A stretch of DNA of 64,000 nucleotides. It comes from Epiperipatus broadwayi. Its lineage: Eukaryota > Onychophora > Udeonychophora > Euonychophora > Peripatidae. Below the pieces are notes generated by a model. It saw only the letters and a list, made by a program, of their open reading frames with translations. It did no database searches and was not told the DNA's origin. Position 1 is the first letter of the stretch. Each line of letters opens with the position of its first letter. The position numbers were made by a program, and so were the translations under genes. Shown here one piece after another: positions 26,996 through 38,419 of this stretch. The DNA lies in NCBI GenBank assembly GCA_028023455.1, contig JAQFVV010000028.1, positions 248,001 through 312,000 of the forward strand. Reading direction: 5' to 3'.

Positions 26996-27289
26996 TTAAA
27001 TCAACTATTAACAGTTTTGAGAAATGGTTAAATAGAAACTTTTGAGGTGTGGTATCGCGTGCACAGGGAATCCTTCTTGTATTTTTTGTCCTTCTATATT
27101 TCTTTTTTCCTCTGCAATTATGATGTCTATAAACATTTACAAATGATCACGTGATGATATTACGTCTACTATATGGTTTCAAAATCAAATCATTTCTTAA
27201 TTCAAACGATCCAATAATTAGAGTCTAGAGTATTGATATTCAACACTTGTATGATTAAGCAACTGGACAGTGTCTCAATACTGATAATT

Positions 27290-27400
27290 ATAATTGAATG
27301 GTTTATTGCTCAGGAGATTATAAGAGGTTCAAGGACTGGAAATAATAGTGATGGAGCTGGACCTTTGGACAATGAGTGTTACATTTTGTCACTATATTCT
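27290..27400 (-). repeat. tRNA-derived SINE fragment
   Basis: 'gaatggtttattgctcagga' and 'gattataagagg' match the minus orientation of the SINE at 42.5 kb. It lies inside an apparent 112-codon ORF that is not a gene. Confidence 0.55.
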
Positions 27401-28335
27401 TGCAGTAAACAATGCAGAATATACAATCTAACAATCTTTATCAATTATCAATGTATGTTTCTCTATGTGAAGTCAAAATTTGTTTATCTTAAGGAAGCTT
27501 TTAATCAAAGTTGCTTAATTCATTTGAAAGATCTTAGTTTTGATAATCACAGTTTGGGTTATAACCTTTAGTACTTTGATAGTCTGGGAGAAAACATGTC
27601 CTATATAGTGGTTTAATCCAACAAGAGTAGAATTCATTTTAATCCACTTGGTTCATATAATAATTTTAGTGAATACTATTGCTCCGCTATCTAACCTAAT
27701 CACTCATATAAGAGAACAACATTTTGGTTATCCTAAATATATCACTACAAGTTTTTATCGATTATTTAGATATTTGCCCTCACATATAAAGCTAAGCGCA
27801 GTGACAGAGTTTCATAATTCTCACCAGAGTAATATAAAAAAATCCTGGTATTATTGAACAAAATTGGCAAGGGTTATCAAAGTGTCACATGATCCCCCTC
27901 CCAACCATTTCATATTCACAATGGATAACTACATGAAATTATACTGAGCATCATATAATGATAAATGTTCTCCTCAAACTTACGGTTCTCATTAAATGAC
28001 AGAATTTGAAAAACAACTACTGATGAATCAGTTTCATAAATTTTGCCGATTAAAAGTATTTTAAAATATGTCACTTGGATATCAAATAAATGTTCAGTTA
28101 ATTATTATACTGAATTTCACTGCTATAGTGTTTATAATGTAGTTTAACAAATTCTGCAAGAGTTTTAAAAACATCTGAAAAACATTAAGTAATATACTAT
28201 GGGGGAAAACATTAATAATCCAAAGTTCTTGGATCCAGAGCTTATTTTAAGATTTATAAAAGTGTTTTTGGGTTTTAAGATTACATCTTGTATCCTTCAC
28301 AATAGATACAAATTCTTCTAAGATAGTTTTAATAA

Positions 28336-28470
28336 TCTCCATACTTTCTTTTTTACTCTTTATATAAATAAAGATATAATAAAAGACAAATGACCCACAA
28401 GATGCATTTCATGCTAAACCAGCACTCATCATTTGGCCCAGGTCACTAGCTCTCATATATATCTTTATTA
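28336..28470 (-). repeat. Family B repeat with near-intact hammerhead
   Basis: Minus strand at 28432-28426 reads ATGATGA (only C3 is changed to A). It is followed by hairpin GTGCTG-GTTT-AGCAT, GAAA, the ATGCAT stem III and C17. Stem I CAA/TTG forms next to the core. The right flank 'tttatataaataaagat' is shared with the 28.7 kb copy. Confidence 0.7.
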
Positions 28471-28489
28471 CATGAAGAGTCTTTATGGC

Positions 28490-29317
28490 AAATTGTCACA
28501 TCTTTATTTACAACCACCAAACTTGCTCCACTCACAACCTGGACTTCATATATTTTTGATAAACTTAACTACATTTATCATTAATCATTTATTAAACTAG
28601 AGTTTTTTTCTACCACAGACATACACTTTAATCCAAGTTAAAGTTTATTATATCTGATTTTTTATACACACACACACACATACATGGCTTTTCACCTTGA
28701 TCTCCATACTTCCTCTTTCTTTTTTACTCTTTATATAAATAAAGATACAATAAAAGACAAAATTATCTCCAAGATGCATATCATGTTGAACCAGCACTCA
28801 TCAGTTGGCCCAGATCACCAGCTCTCATGAAGAGTACCCAGATAGTTTACAACATTTTGCTTATTAATTTATAATTACTTATTGAATTTTAAATGTGTGC
28901 ACAAATTAATTTATTTGTTGCTAAGAATTTGAAATGGGTAATAAACATTTTTGAATAATGGATAGTCAGATTGGCATATTTAACTTGAAATTAAAAGCAT
29001 AACGGATCCATAATTAATTAGTTCAAACACAAGTTTTAAAAATAGTAATTGAATTAATTAATTTATAGATGCTTTCCCTTACTAATGTTTCAAGTTAAAT
29101 ATACTAACCCAAATTGTGATCTAAGAAAAAAAATATTATTGGAATATTATTGCAATATTTCTCAAATGATATAAAAGTGTTTTTTAAATGTATTATTTTT
29201 TTACTTTTTGTTTATCACGTATTTGGTAACGGACTTTTTACATCAATGCCACCACATTTTTAATTTTTGAAATAAAATTCACACACATTTAAAAATCATT
29301 TACAATATTTTTTTTAT
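28490..29317. other. Non-coding; second family B copy within
   Basis: Apart from the 28.70-28.84 kb repeat, only a (CA)n tract at 28665-28680 is notable. Confidence 0.5.
28700..28840 (-). repeat. Family B repeat, second direct copy
   Basis: Direct repeat of 28336-28470, offset by about 365 bp. Minus-strand hammerhead: CTGATGA at 28804-28798 intact, stem I CCAA/TTGG perfect, stem III ATGCAT and C17 present. The GAAA box has become GATA and stem II has a mismatch, so activity is unlikely. Confidence 0.7.
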
Positions 29318-29537
29318 TAAAACATCACATGATCACCATTTCTTATGTTTATACAAGCTGTTAAAACAGTAATGTGATGTGATGTATTGTGCCACCTAGT
29401 GCAAGTCATAGTAATCAATGGATGATGGAAGGTTTGTGAATCAAAATCCCTATCTAGTACTTACTAGTATCCATAGATTACTATGGCTTGCACTGGGTGG
29501 CACTACTGTATGAGAGAGTTACTATTGTTTTAAGTTT
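29318..29537. repeat. Fold-back repeat, family A
   Basis: Begins 'aaaacatcacatgatcacca', the outer end of family A, and runs through 'gtgccacctagtgcaagtca'. It folds on 'tggcttgcactgggtggcac' near 29483-29503. The hammerhead interior is deleted. It ends about 100 bp before the splice acceptor of the exon at 29637. Confidence 0.7.
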
Positions 29538-29636
29538 TTTGTTTATGAAAGCAACATTTAAAAAAAAGCAAGTTTGGTCAAACAATCAAGAGAAATTAAT
29601 GTTTTATCATTTCATTTATTTTCTATTTTAATTTAG

Positions 29637-29697
29637 GGTACTTTTTCATCACACTGGACAAGCCACTAGGTGATGCTGCAGAACCACTAAGAAGTCT
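29637..29697 (+). CDS. Candidate internal exon of an unidentified host gene
   Basis: A 61-bp block about 46% G+C in strongly AT-rich surroundings. It has a textbook acceptor (pyrimidine-rich tract ending 'attttaatttag') and a donor (gtaagt at 29698-29703). One frame is fully open: two bases complete an upstream codon, then YFFITLDKPLGDAAEPLRS, then two bases (CT) carried into the next exon (any third base gives Leu). The other frames are closed or poorer. I do not recognise the protein. The insertion-rich flanks (fold-back upstream, Tigger-like MITE downstream) fit intron sequence. Neighbouring exons were not located, apart from the possible terminal exon at 38262 whose phase does not directly match. 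The call rests on splice signals, composition and the open frame together. Confidence 0.65.
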
Positions 29698-29699
29698 GT

Positions 29700-30105
29700 A
29701 AGTGATAAATTTCTATTTAAAAATGGCTGAAATCGATGGAAAATTAAAATGCAAGAATCAATGAAAAAGTACCTTAATTTATTGTAAATGCTTTTAGTGA
29801 ATATTCGATAAAAGTATATACCATCATCTACTGTGTATCAGTGAAAGCTTATTGAATTGATATCACACAGTTTGAAATTTATCAATGCCAGCACTGTTAG
29901 ATTGCTCAACTGGATGGGCAACCCTGAGATATTTCAGTGACATATTATATTGTCATCAACACCTAACATGCACAAATATTGAAATAAATCGTTTTGATAA
30001 AAGTGTGTTAAAACCTGTTAGATGATTTGATATCGACAAATAAATATAATTTTTAAGTTAAACAAAAGTATTTTAAAATACATATCATTTAAATGTGAAT
30101 TATCA
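29700..30105. other. Intron-like stretch, nothing recognised
   Basis: No exon with paired splice sites and no repeat recognised. Confidence 0.4.
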
Positions 30106-30109
30106 TGTA

Positions 30110-31187
30110 CATCTGGGTCTCATTTTACGCGATAGATAGGTTCCACAGAAAACACGCGCAAATGAAATCGTGCAAAAATAGACGTAACTTACATTGAAAA
30201 AGGGGGGATGTGGCCTGTGATTTTTCAAAATTCGCATAAAAGCAAAGCACCAATGTAAAATTACTTTAAAATTCGTGCGCAAAAAAAATAAGGAAATAAA
30301 ATATGACTAATAAAAAATTTCAAATTTGAAAAAAATTGATACAAGACAAACTTTTTTTAACTATAATATTTAATTTTATTCAAAATAATATATTTTTATG
30401 CATAATTTACATTTTTTTATACACATTTTAATTATTATTGCTATTTGCAAAAAACATTCGTTTGCACTTTCATGTTGTGTTAATAGTTTTCTGTTGACAA
30501 CGTAATTAATCCTTGAGACGATGATTTTATTAATTGTTTATGAACTTAGACTTATGATAATAAAAAGACATTTATTCACCACTGCTGGGAAAAATTTAAT
30601 TAAAATTAACAACTAAAAATTAAATTCTTATTTTTCAATTCGTTTAAAAATCAATTTTCGTTTTACATCACATTAATTTCAAGTCGCCGTAAGTAATTTT
30701 TAAATTGTTAATTACAATTAAAAATCAGATTTTAATTTTTAATTGACAAATTTAATTGTGCCCACTGCTATTACTGACCTTTTAAAAATAAACTTGTGGA
30801 CACTAAATGATTAATAATTGATTACATTCTTTTTTAAAAAGCAAAAACAGAATGTGATTTAAAATGCAAAATTAACATGCACAATGTTTGAACAAATTTA
30901 CATTATAATCTTGTAAAATTTAATGTGTGTATGCATAAAATGTGGAAATCATGATTTTAATTTCTATATTGCATAAAATCTTACTATTATAAAGCACTGA
31001 AAATATTGAAATTACTAAGATGAAAGTCGAATTCCAGTAATATGCTATTATTTTCAATATAACATAAGTGCTCGAAATTTATTATTTAAAGTAATAGCGC
31101 AATATCGTAGTTCGACTTCCCGTGAAACATGAATGGCGTAACTTCAAAATTGTGTTAAATAAGTCCGTGTAAAAAGAGACCCAGGTA
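30110..31187. mobile_element. Tigger/pogo-like non-autonomous DNA transposon
   Basis: Terminal inverted repeats of about 22 bp match at 18 of 22 positions: left CATCTGGGTCTCATTTTACG..., right (reverse complement) TACCTGGGTCTC.... TA dinucleotides at 30108-30109 and 31188-31189 fit a TA target-site duplication. The subterminal 'ttttacgcg' style is typical of Tigger-like ends. The interior has no transposase frame, so the copy is non-autonomous. Superfamily assignment is from terminal resemblance only. Confidence 0.6.
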
Positions 31188-31544
31188 TATTTTAATAATA
31201 AAATGCACTTTTCATTGTAATAAGAATGGAAAGTTTTAGCATTTTTAATTATGTAAAAAAATTAGTAATCTTATTTCTGTTAACACTGGGTATTATTCAA
31301 TATTTAGTAAATAAAATCTTCTTACTTCTAATTTTTGCAGTGTTCAAATTGACATTTTGATTGTTCAACAATATTTTCCAAAGTCCTCAAGAAAAATTTA
31401 TATATTATCTTTATTATATAATTTTATATTTAGTAAATATAGTGTAGGCCAATGAAAAGATGAATGGTTCTCTCTCCAAGTATCCTGAAGTCCATTTCTA
31501 AATCAATACGCATCTGAATCAATACATGTCACATGACATGTTGA

Positions 31545-31887
31545 ATCAACTATGCAGTGACATAGTTAACTGTTCACTATAAATGTTTTAAGGCATTATC
31601 ATAACTGTATCATGAATTATAACATGAAATTTGACAATGTTTGTATTATAATCTGCACTGGAACAATGCACTAACATTAAATTTTGTTTTAAATTGGGCA
31701 AAACTGTTACTGTAATGTTTGAAATGATTTAAAGTATAAATGGTAGTGAACCCATCAAATATTTTCAAGTGTTTTTCAGTATTTTATGATTGCAAGGGGA
31801 GCACTAAGGAGGATCCAAAAAAAATACAAAACAATCACATTTCATGTTGTAAGTCATGACGCAGACATGATACCGCCTGGTAAACAA
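31545..31887 (+). pseudogene. Degenerate mariner-type transposase N-terminus
   Basis: The same segment occurs near 40.4-40.76 and 46.2-46.48 kb. Read across frames it gives a Tc1/mariner N-terminal helix-turn-helix region ('LGKT...FEM' type), clearest in the 40.4 kb copy. Frameshifts and stops throughout; no catalytic DDD/E region is visible downstream. Non-functional. Confidence 0.55.
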
Positions 31888-32030
31888 CTAAATTGTTACA
31901 GTTGGAATTACAAGTATCAAATTTACTCCATCCACAATTTTGACATCATCAACATTATTTAAAGTGGATGGTGTCAAAGTTGTGAGTGGAGTAAATTTGT
32001 CTCTTGTAATTCAAAATATAACAATTTACT
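31888..32030. repeat. Perfect-looking short palindrome
   Basis: Arms of about 60 bp (31888-31951 and 31964-32030) share 'caaatttactcca' in opposite orientation with about a 12-bp loop. It directly follows the mariner remnant and could be a flipped copy of a transposon end. Confidence 0.65.
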
Positions 32031-32039
32031 ATTGATAAA

Positions 32040-32190
32040 TACTGTGTAGATAATAAAGATATATATGAGAGATGGGTGACCTGGGCCAACTGACAAATAC
32101 TGGTTCAGCACAAATGCATCTGGGGGGGGGGGTCATTTGTCTTTTGTTGTATGGTTTGAAAAGAATATGTGATAGTGTGGAGGTTAATAC
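32040..32190 (+). repeat. Family B repeat, degraded hammerhead
   Basis: Plus-strand copy with stem I strand GGGCCAA, core CTGACAA at 32090-32096 (G8A), hairpin tail TTCAGCA, damaged GAAA, then ATGCATC and a run of ten G at 32123-32132. Inactive by sequence. Confidence 0.65.
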
Positions 32191-32464
32191 ATTTATAAGC
32201 AACCAAACTATGCCACTATGTAAGACATGCATTGATTCAGAGATGATGATTCAGACAGCTTGGACAGAAAATTAGTCATCTTTTCAGTGGTTAATCTGTG
32301 CAAATTTAATTCTATTGTGTCTATATATCTATGTTTTTATTACATATATACAATATACTTCAATATATATTTGATTATATTCTGTTCATATATTAATAGA
32401 ATATAATTAAGTTAAAATATAATATATTATTTAATTACATGAAAGTAGTCAATGCATAACAATC

Positions 32465-32500
32465 ACAATCTGTTGTCAAGGCAACCTCCTTTAAACAATA
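32465..32500 (-). repeat. Inverted copy of the GTTGCCTTGACAAC repeat
   Basis: GTTGTCAAGGCAAC at 32472-32485 is the exact reverse complement of the motif at 2177, and its flank 'ggaggttgcc' (minus strand) matches 43635-43644. Confidence 0.55.
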
Positions 32501-32718
32501 AAGGTGAAAATCCAACTTTATCTATGATTTAATATGTTTATATAGACAGTAAAAATTACGACTCTACTATAGAGAGTGAAATTATTAATTCAAAGAAGTT
32601 TAAATAAATCTCATTAAACAGGTAAATATCACCTGTTCTGAAAGCAGACTAACAAATAATCAATTATAACTTTTAAATGTGCACTCCATCTATGTATTAC
32701 TTAGATATGTAGTTACCA

Positions 32719-32734
32719 TATAGTTAAAATCATA
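32719..32734 (+). repeat. Left target-site duplication candidate of the PLE
   Basis: The 16-base sequence tatagttaaaatcata is repeated exactly at 36537-36552, directly outside the two ends of the PLE. Confidence 0.7.
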
Positions 32735-32795
32735 AATTCAACATTCCTTTACTTTTTAAAACTTGTTTTATTCTAAACTATAATTTTCTTTCTCT

Positions 32796-32840
32796 TCCAT
32801 ACAACGTTTCAACTACATTCTGTAGTCATTATCAAGTTTC
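32796..32840 (-). ncRNA. PLE left-arm hammerhead-like motif
   Basis: Minus strand: TTGATAA, extra T, a GACTAC/GTAGTT hairpin, GAAAC, then a 3-base loop and GTA. Same as the right-arm motif. Two core substitutions (C3U, G8A) predict loss of activity. Confidence 0.5.
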
Positions 32841-33187
32841 CTTAAAAAAAAAATAATAATAATAATAATAAATAAAAATAAAAACCAAAAATAATAACAC
32901 AAATAAATAAAAAATTAATACATTCCAAATATATAATATTCAAATAAAACCATAATATTATTATAATCTACAAATACAATTATTTACCTCCTTCCCTATC
33001 TTTAATTATTTCTTTTAAAATACCTTTATAATTTAATACTCTTCTTATATAAATTTATTATCTATTCTCTAAATCTTTACCCATTAACACTCTTTTTATA
33101 TCCCTCCCCCTTTTTTATTTTTATATATTATTCCTATATTATCTTATTTTTTTATCTTTATTTATTAACATTCTATTTAATACTGGT

Positions 33188-33700
33188 TTATACTGATCTA
33201 TACTCTTTTTTTATTCTCTCTTTAAAATTTTTAATGCATTCCAATGGCCTTATATCAAAATTTTCATGCTTAAATTCCTTTTTTTGAATGTATATAGCAG
33301 ATTTTTTATCATATAAATGGTGCCTTAATCTAGTTTTTAATTTATTCTTACTTATTTCTATATAAGTCATATTTACATTACTTTTATCACAATCCATACA
33401 TTTAATTATATATACTGAATTTATACATTCTAAAATATCAATTTTATCATAATCATTTATTAACTCACCCAAACATTGTTTCCTTGTATAAACAGGGCAA
33501 ATTAATGTATTATATCTCCTATTAAAATACCTAAAAAATTTCTTAATTTTAAAAAATAAATATTTTGATACCCTAAATCCTATATAAATTATTTTATTTT
33601 CTCCATTATTATTCAATTTAATCTTTATTTTTATATTTTCAATATTATAATTAGATATCAATCTTTTTACAATATATTCAGGATAATCATTTTTAATAAT
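33188..33700 (-). pseudogene. Inverted 3' segment of the PLE ORF
   Basis: Minus-strand open frame of 177 codons. It is homologous to the last part of the PLE ORF: from 'KNDYPEYIVKRLISN' to the end of the GIY-YIG domain. It keeps the frame across 'SVYIIKCMDCDK', where the + copy at 35.48 kb is frameshifted. The YIG motif is changed to YIE and the C-terminal Glu/Asn segment is cut by a stop, so this nuclease domain is also not functional. The first codons (poly-Ile) lie in low-complexity junction sequence and are not part of the family. Confidence 0.8.
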
Positions 33701-33785
33701 AATAATTATAAAAATTATCATGATAAATGTAATAAAGAGAATATGAAATATGATAATATTATTGATAAAAAAATTTTGTTATTAA

Positions 33786-35756
33786 TTTAACTGATAAAAA
33801 ATTTAATAATGAAGAATTGAAATTTTTAGAAAAAGGATTAAAATATGTACCAGAAAAATATGTTAATATTAATAAACAAGTTATTGAGATTAGGACAAAA
33901 TTAAAACTGATTGAAAATAAATGTGATAATTTGGGTTATGATTGGAAAATACGGAATTTTTATTAAATGATTTGAGATATGAATTAAAAAATTTAGAATA
34001 TGAATTAAAATATAATAATAACGATTATGTTAGAAGATATGAAGAATGGGATGTTGATAAAAAAATGTGTGAAAAATATAATGATGTGTTTTTTTTAAGA
34101 GGGGATAAAACATCCAGTATGGTTGTTATGAATAAAGAAGAATATAATTATAAGATGTTAAATTTATTAGAAGATAAGTATTTTGAAAGAATTAATAAAG
34201 ATGAAAGTATAAATATGAATAAAAAAATTAATAATATTGTTTTGGTAATGTATGAAAAAGGTTTGATTGATAAATTGGAAACGATTAGATTAAAAAGAAT
34301 AGATGTAAATTGTGCAAAAATAAAAGGTATTCCTAAAGTTCATAAGGAAGGTGTTCCAGTGAGACCAATTGTTAGTGGTATGTATTCGTATTATGAAAAT
34401 GTATCTAAATGGGTATATAATAAAATATTTAAAAGATATATGGGTTTATTTGAAAAAAATAATGTAGGTAATTCTATACAATTTATAAATAAATTAAAAA
34501 ATTTTTTGAAAGAGAATAATTTTAAAAATATTGTTTTTGTTAAATTTGATATTGTTAATATGTATACGAATATTGATCCTGAAATTTCAATAGATTATAT
34601 TATTGATTTATATAGAAAAGATAATAATGTTAATAACAAGATGGAAATTTATATTTTGTATGAATTATTGGTTATTTGTTGTAAAGATCTTATTTTTAGA
34701 TATGGAGATAAATTTTATAAACAGAAACATGGATTAAGTATGGGAAATAGTTTGAGTGGCTTTTTAGCAAATGTATATATGTATAATTTTGAAAAATATT
34801 TTTTTAATAATGAAAAAAATAAACCAATTTTTTATAATAGATATGTAGATGATTATTTTTTGATTTTTATGGGAATGTTAGAAAAGCAAATAATTTTTTG
34901 AGGTGTATAAATACAAAAAATGATAAAATAAAGTTTACAATGGAAAAAGAAAATAACAATGTAATTGATTATATGGATATAAGAATTTTTAAAAAATTTG
35001 GAATGGATGAAATAATTTATATAGATACAACAGTATTTAGAAAGAATACATATTTTGGATTAGCTAATAATTGGTACTCTGATATTGAAAAACATTGCAA
35101 GCTTAATATTGTTAATAATAAGATTATTAGGGCTGTTAAGGTATGTTCAAATGAAATGTTTTTTAAGAATGAAATAAATAATATTAGGGGGGAATGTATT
35201 AAAAATGATTATCCTGAATATATTGTAAAAAGATTGATATCTAATTATAATATTGAAAATATAAAAAGAAAGATTAAATTGAATAAAAATGGAGAAAATA
35301 AAATAATTTATATAGGATTTAGGGTATCAAGATATTTATTTTTTAAAATTAAGAAATTTTTTAGGTACTTTAATAGGAGATATAATACATTAATTTGCCC
35401 TGTTTATAAAAGGAAACAATGTTTGGCTGAGTTAATAAATGATTATGATAAAATTGATATTTTAGAATGTATAAATTCAGTATATAATTAAATGTATGGA
35501 TTGTGATAAAAGTAATGTAAATATGACTTATATAGGAACAAGTAAGAATAAATTAAAAACTAGATTAAGGCAGCATTTATATGATAAAAAATATGGTATA
35601 TACATTCATAAAAAGAAATTTAAGCATGAAAATTTTGATATAAGGCCATTGGAATGTATTAAAAATTTTAAAGAGAGAATAAAAAAAGAAGAAGTATATA
35701 TAGATCAGTATAAACCAGTATTAAATAGAATGTTAATAAATAAAAATAAAAAATAA
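33786..35756 (+). pseudogene. Penelope-like reverse transcriptase with GIY-YIG endonuclease, frameshifted
   Basis: PLE polyprotein that primes and copies RNA at a nicked target. Reading order: an N-terminal PLE block 'LEKGLKYVP' near 33825-33855, a frameshift to the frame starting at 33942, then the RT. RT motifs: 'KGIPKVHK' and 'RPIVSG' (about residues 128-146 of that frame), 'KFDIVNMYTNID' with the catalytic Asp (about 200), 'KHGLSMGNSLSG' (about 260), and YVDD (about 300). A second shift at about 34900 leads to the thumb region. A third near 35483 (two bases lost compared with the inverted arm) leads to the GIY-YIG nuclease with TYIG, RLRQH, the acidic EEVY and the final KPVLN. The extreme N-terminus is missing at the inverted junction. 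With three shifts it cannot make a full protein. The frame is AT-saturated like its surroundings. Confidence 0.9.
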
Positions 35757-35990
35757 GATAATATAGAAATAATATATAAAAATAAAAAAAAGGGGGAGGG
35801 GTATAAAAAGAGTGTTAATGGGTAAAGATTTAGAGAATAGGTAATAAATTTATATAAGAAGAGTATTAAATTATAAAGGTATTTTAAAAGAAATAATTAA
35901 AGATAGGGAAGGAGGTAAATAATTGTATTTGTAGATTATAATAATATTATGGTTTTATTTGAATATTATATATTTGGAATGTATTAATTT

Positions 35991-36360
<370 letters not shown>

Positions 36361-36366
36361 AGGAAA

Positions 36367-36403
36367 CTTGATAATGACTACAGAATGTAGTTGAAACGTT
36401 GTA
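36367..36403 (+). ncRNA. PLE right-arm hammerhead-like motif
   Basis: TTGATAA at 36368-36374, extra T, 6-bp stem II (GACTAC/GTAGTT, loop AGAAT), GAAA at 36393-36396, then a two-pair stem III with loop GTT and A17 at 36403. Architecture fits PLE terminal hammerheads; C3U and G8A and the lack of a clear stem I predict an inactive copy. Confidence 0.55.
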
Positions 36404-36536
36404 TGGAAGAGAAAGAAAATTATAGTTTGGAATAAAACAAGTTTTAAAAAGAAAAGGAATGTTAAATTTATTATATGTTTATTATCATGGAGATATAATT
36501 TAAAAAGAAAAAGAAGTGAAAAGTTGTGTATATAAT

Positions 36537-36552
36537 TATAGTTAAAATCATA
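36537..36552 (+). repeat. Right target-site duplication candidate of the PLE
   Basis: Exact 16-base match to 32719-32734. Confidence 0.7.
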
Positions 36553-36574
36553 TAAAATTAAATATTATTTTATA

Positions 36575-37065
36575 AATAATGCTATGTATAAGTTTCTAAA
36601 AGGAAATATGCCTATGTGTTTGAAAAAGGTTTTTAATAAATGTGTTTTACCAGTTTTTACTTATGAATCTGAGACTTGGACACTTAATAGAAGAGCAATA
36701 CAGAGACTTGAGACCACTCAAAGAAGTATGAGAGATGCATGTTGGGAGTAACAAGAAGATATCAAAATGCAATATATGGGTAAGAGAACAAACAGGTGTT
36801 ACTGACATCACTGAAAAAATTAAAGGACTGAAGTGGTGTTGGGCTGGACATATTGTTAAAAGAGATGATAATAGATGGACATTTAAAATCTTTAACTGGA
36901 TTACAAGAGATTGTAAAAGACCCAGAAAAAGATGACATGAAATGGATGGATGAAATAAGAAAGTGCACAGGGGTGATGTGGAGAAGAGAAGCTAAAGATC
37001 AGAAAAGATGGATTGAACTTGGAGAGACCTTCATCCTGCAGTGGATTGATAATGGTTGATGATGA
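36575..37065 (+). pseudogene. 3' end of an RTE-type LINE
   Basis: Conceptual translation across two or three frames gives the C-terminal part of an RTE-like endonuclease/reverse transcriptase. It includes 'FNKCVLPVFTYESETWTLN' (about 36625-36680), 'IWVREQTGVTDITEKIKGLK', 'WAGHIVKRDDNRWT', and a C-terminal 'WIELGETFILQWI'. Two related copies lie at 50.1-51.5 and 59.0-59.5 kb. It ends in a short (GAT)n-like run at 37057-37070, as RTE elements often do. Severely 5'-truncated. Confidence 0.85.
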
Positions 37066-37434
37066 TGATAAGTTTCTGTTTAGATCTTTGAAGATAACTA
37101 CTGAATAATTAAAACATCACTTTGAACATTGGAAAAAAAAAGAATGTAAAAGGAATTGATTTATTAAATTATAAAAATATATTTAAAACTGTTATCACTA
37201 TGATGTATTATAAAGTTCTCTCAACTAATTATTAAGAATTTCACTCTAAAATGATATGATGATAAACTAAAGAAAGCACTTTGAAACATTTTCATGACAT
37301 TTAATAATCAATGAATATTCATAAATATTTAATAATTTGCAGTGCTAAATTTTTTTTATATAAATATGGCTAATATAATAATTAATAAAGCAAGTCATAT
37401 ATAACGTGACATTACTTTTATAAGCTTGTAGATA

Positions 37435-37692
37435 CAAAAATGCAATACAGAGAGCATACCAATAGCTCAAACAAGCTCTTAATTAATAAGTGCGATATGA
37501 GAAAATATTTAAAATCTCTATCCAGAACACTCTTATCTCCAGACCCACTGGTTTCGAGCTTATGGCTCATGTCAGTGGAGAACTAGAAATTCGGACACTA
37601 GATACTAGAGATTTTAAATATTTTCTCATACCGCACTTATTAATTAAGATGTTGTTTGAGCTATTGGTACGTTCTCTGTATTGCATTTTTAT
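37435..37692. repeat. Fold-back element with central hammerhead
   Basis: Arms of about 87 bp (37435-37520 and 37606-37692) share 'aatagctcaaacaa' and 'gagaaaatatttaaaatctc' in opposite orientation. The unpaired centre of about 85 bp holds a minus-strand hammerhead-like motif. It creates a 93-codon frame (37490-37771) that is not a gene. Confidence 0.8.
37536..37581 (-). ncRNA. Hammerhead-like motif with excellent stems, altered core
   Basis: Minus strand: stem I TCTCCA/TGGAGA is a perfect 6 bp, stem II GAGC/GCTC is 4 bp with the canonical G-C closing pair and loop CATAA, GAAA is at 37555-37552, stem III ACC/GGT has loop AGTG, and C17 is at 37542. However the bases between stems I and II read CTGACAT instead of CUGANGA, so G8 and A9 are lost. 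The stems fit the hammerhead better than any other copy here. Confidence 0.55.
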
Positions 37693-37699
37693 GGCTAAT

Positions 37700-38260
37700 A
37701 TAAAGTATATATACATGTATAGCTATGTGCCATACAGAGATAAAACATTCAGTAGTAATAGTAATATTTAGCAAAGTGTGCTTTTGGTACTGTTTACCAG
37801 AGTCATAGCGATATAATTAAACTGACTGGTTTATAAAATAAATAAAACAGGTATTAAAAATATAAAACACACAGAACATTAAATCAAACAAAATTATATT
37901 TTAATAGGAGTTTATATAAAAAAGTAGATATTTTCTGCAATTTCTCTTATCAGAATTTTCCTGATATATAAATGAACTTTTACATTAAACTTAAATTAGT
38001 TTGCCTTAAGAAGATATTTCTGTCATAGCTGTCAGGTAAATTATCGTGACTTAATCAGAGAAAAAACATTTAGGTAACATTTTCAAGATATCATGTTTAA
38101 AAGAGTTTTCAAAAATAATTATTTCAGAAAAATAGACTTTTTTATTTACTTTCTTCTCTATCTTCTTAAGAGTTAAAAAATATATAGATACAGGAATTGA
38201 AAAATCTCATTACAATTATTATCATATTACTGAGATTTTATTAATAGTATTTTTATTTTA
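37700..38260. other. Intron-like stretch, nothing recognised
   Basis: AT-rich sequence leading to the acceptor at 38260-38261. No repeats recognised. Confidence 0.4.
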
Positions 38261-38261
38261 G

Positions 38262-38407
38262 AACTGCCATTAAGCCTGTCTTCTGCAGAAAGTATCAATG
38301 GTCAAAGCTGTAACACACTTAGAAATTGCAGTGAAATAGGAGATACAGCTAACAGTCAACTTTCATTTCCTTTTGGAGAGAACTCAAATCTTGTGACAGG
38401 AAATTAA
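38262..38407 (+). CDS. Candidate terminal exon of an unidentified host gene
   Basis: Acceptor 'gtatttttattttag' at 38247-38261, then a relatively GC-rich block. The frame starting CTG at 38264 is open for 47 residues and ends at TAA (38405-38407). It encodes a Ser/Asn/Cys-containing tail (starting LPLSLSSAESINGQS, ending NSNLVTGN) with no domain I recognise. AATAAA lies at 38413-38418, just after the stop, though a real 3' UTR may be longer. The alternative frame (one base carried in) stays open only 16 codons, but matches the phase left by the exon at 29637. If the 47-residue frame is right, at least one undetected exon lies between them, or the two belong to different genes. Confidence 0.5.
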
Positions 38408-38419
38408 AACATAATAAAT

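Noticed and set aside
27233-27571. 112-codon frame
   Set aside because: Overlaps a SINE fragment; the remainder has no coding character.
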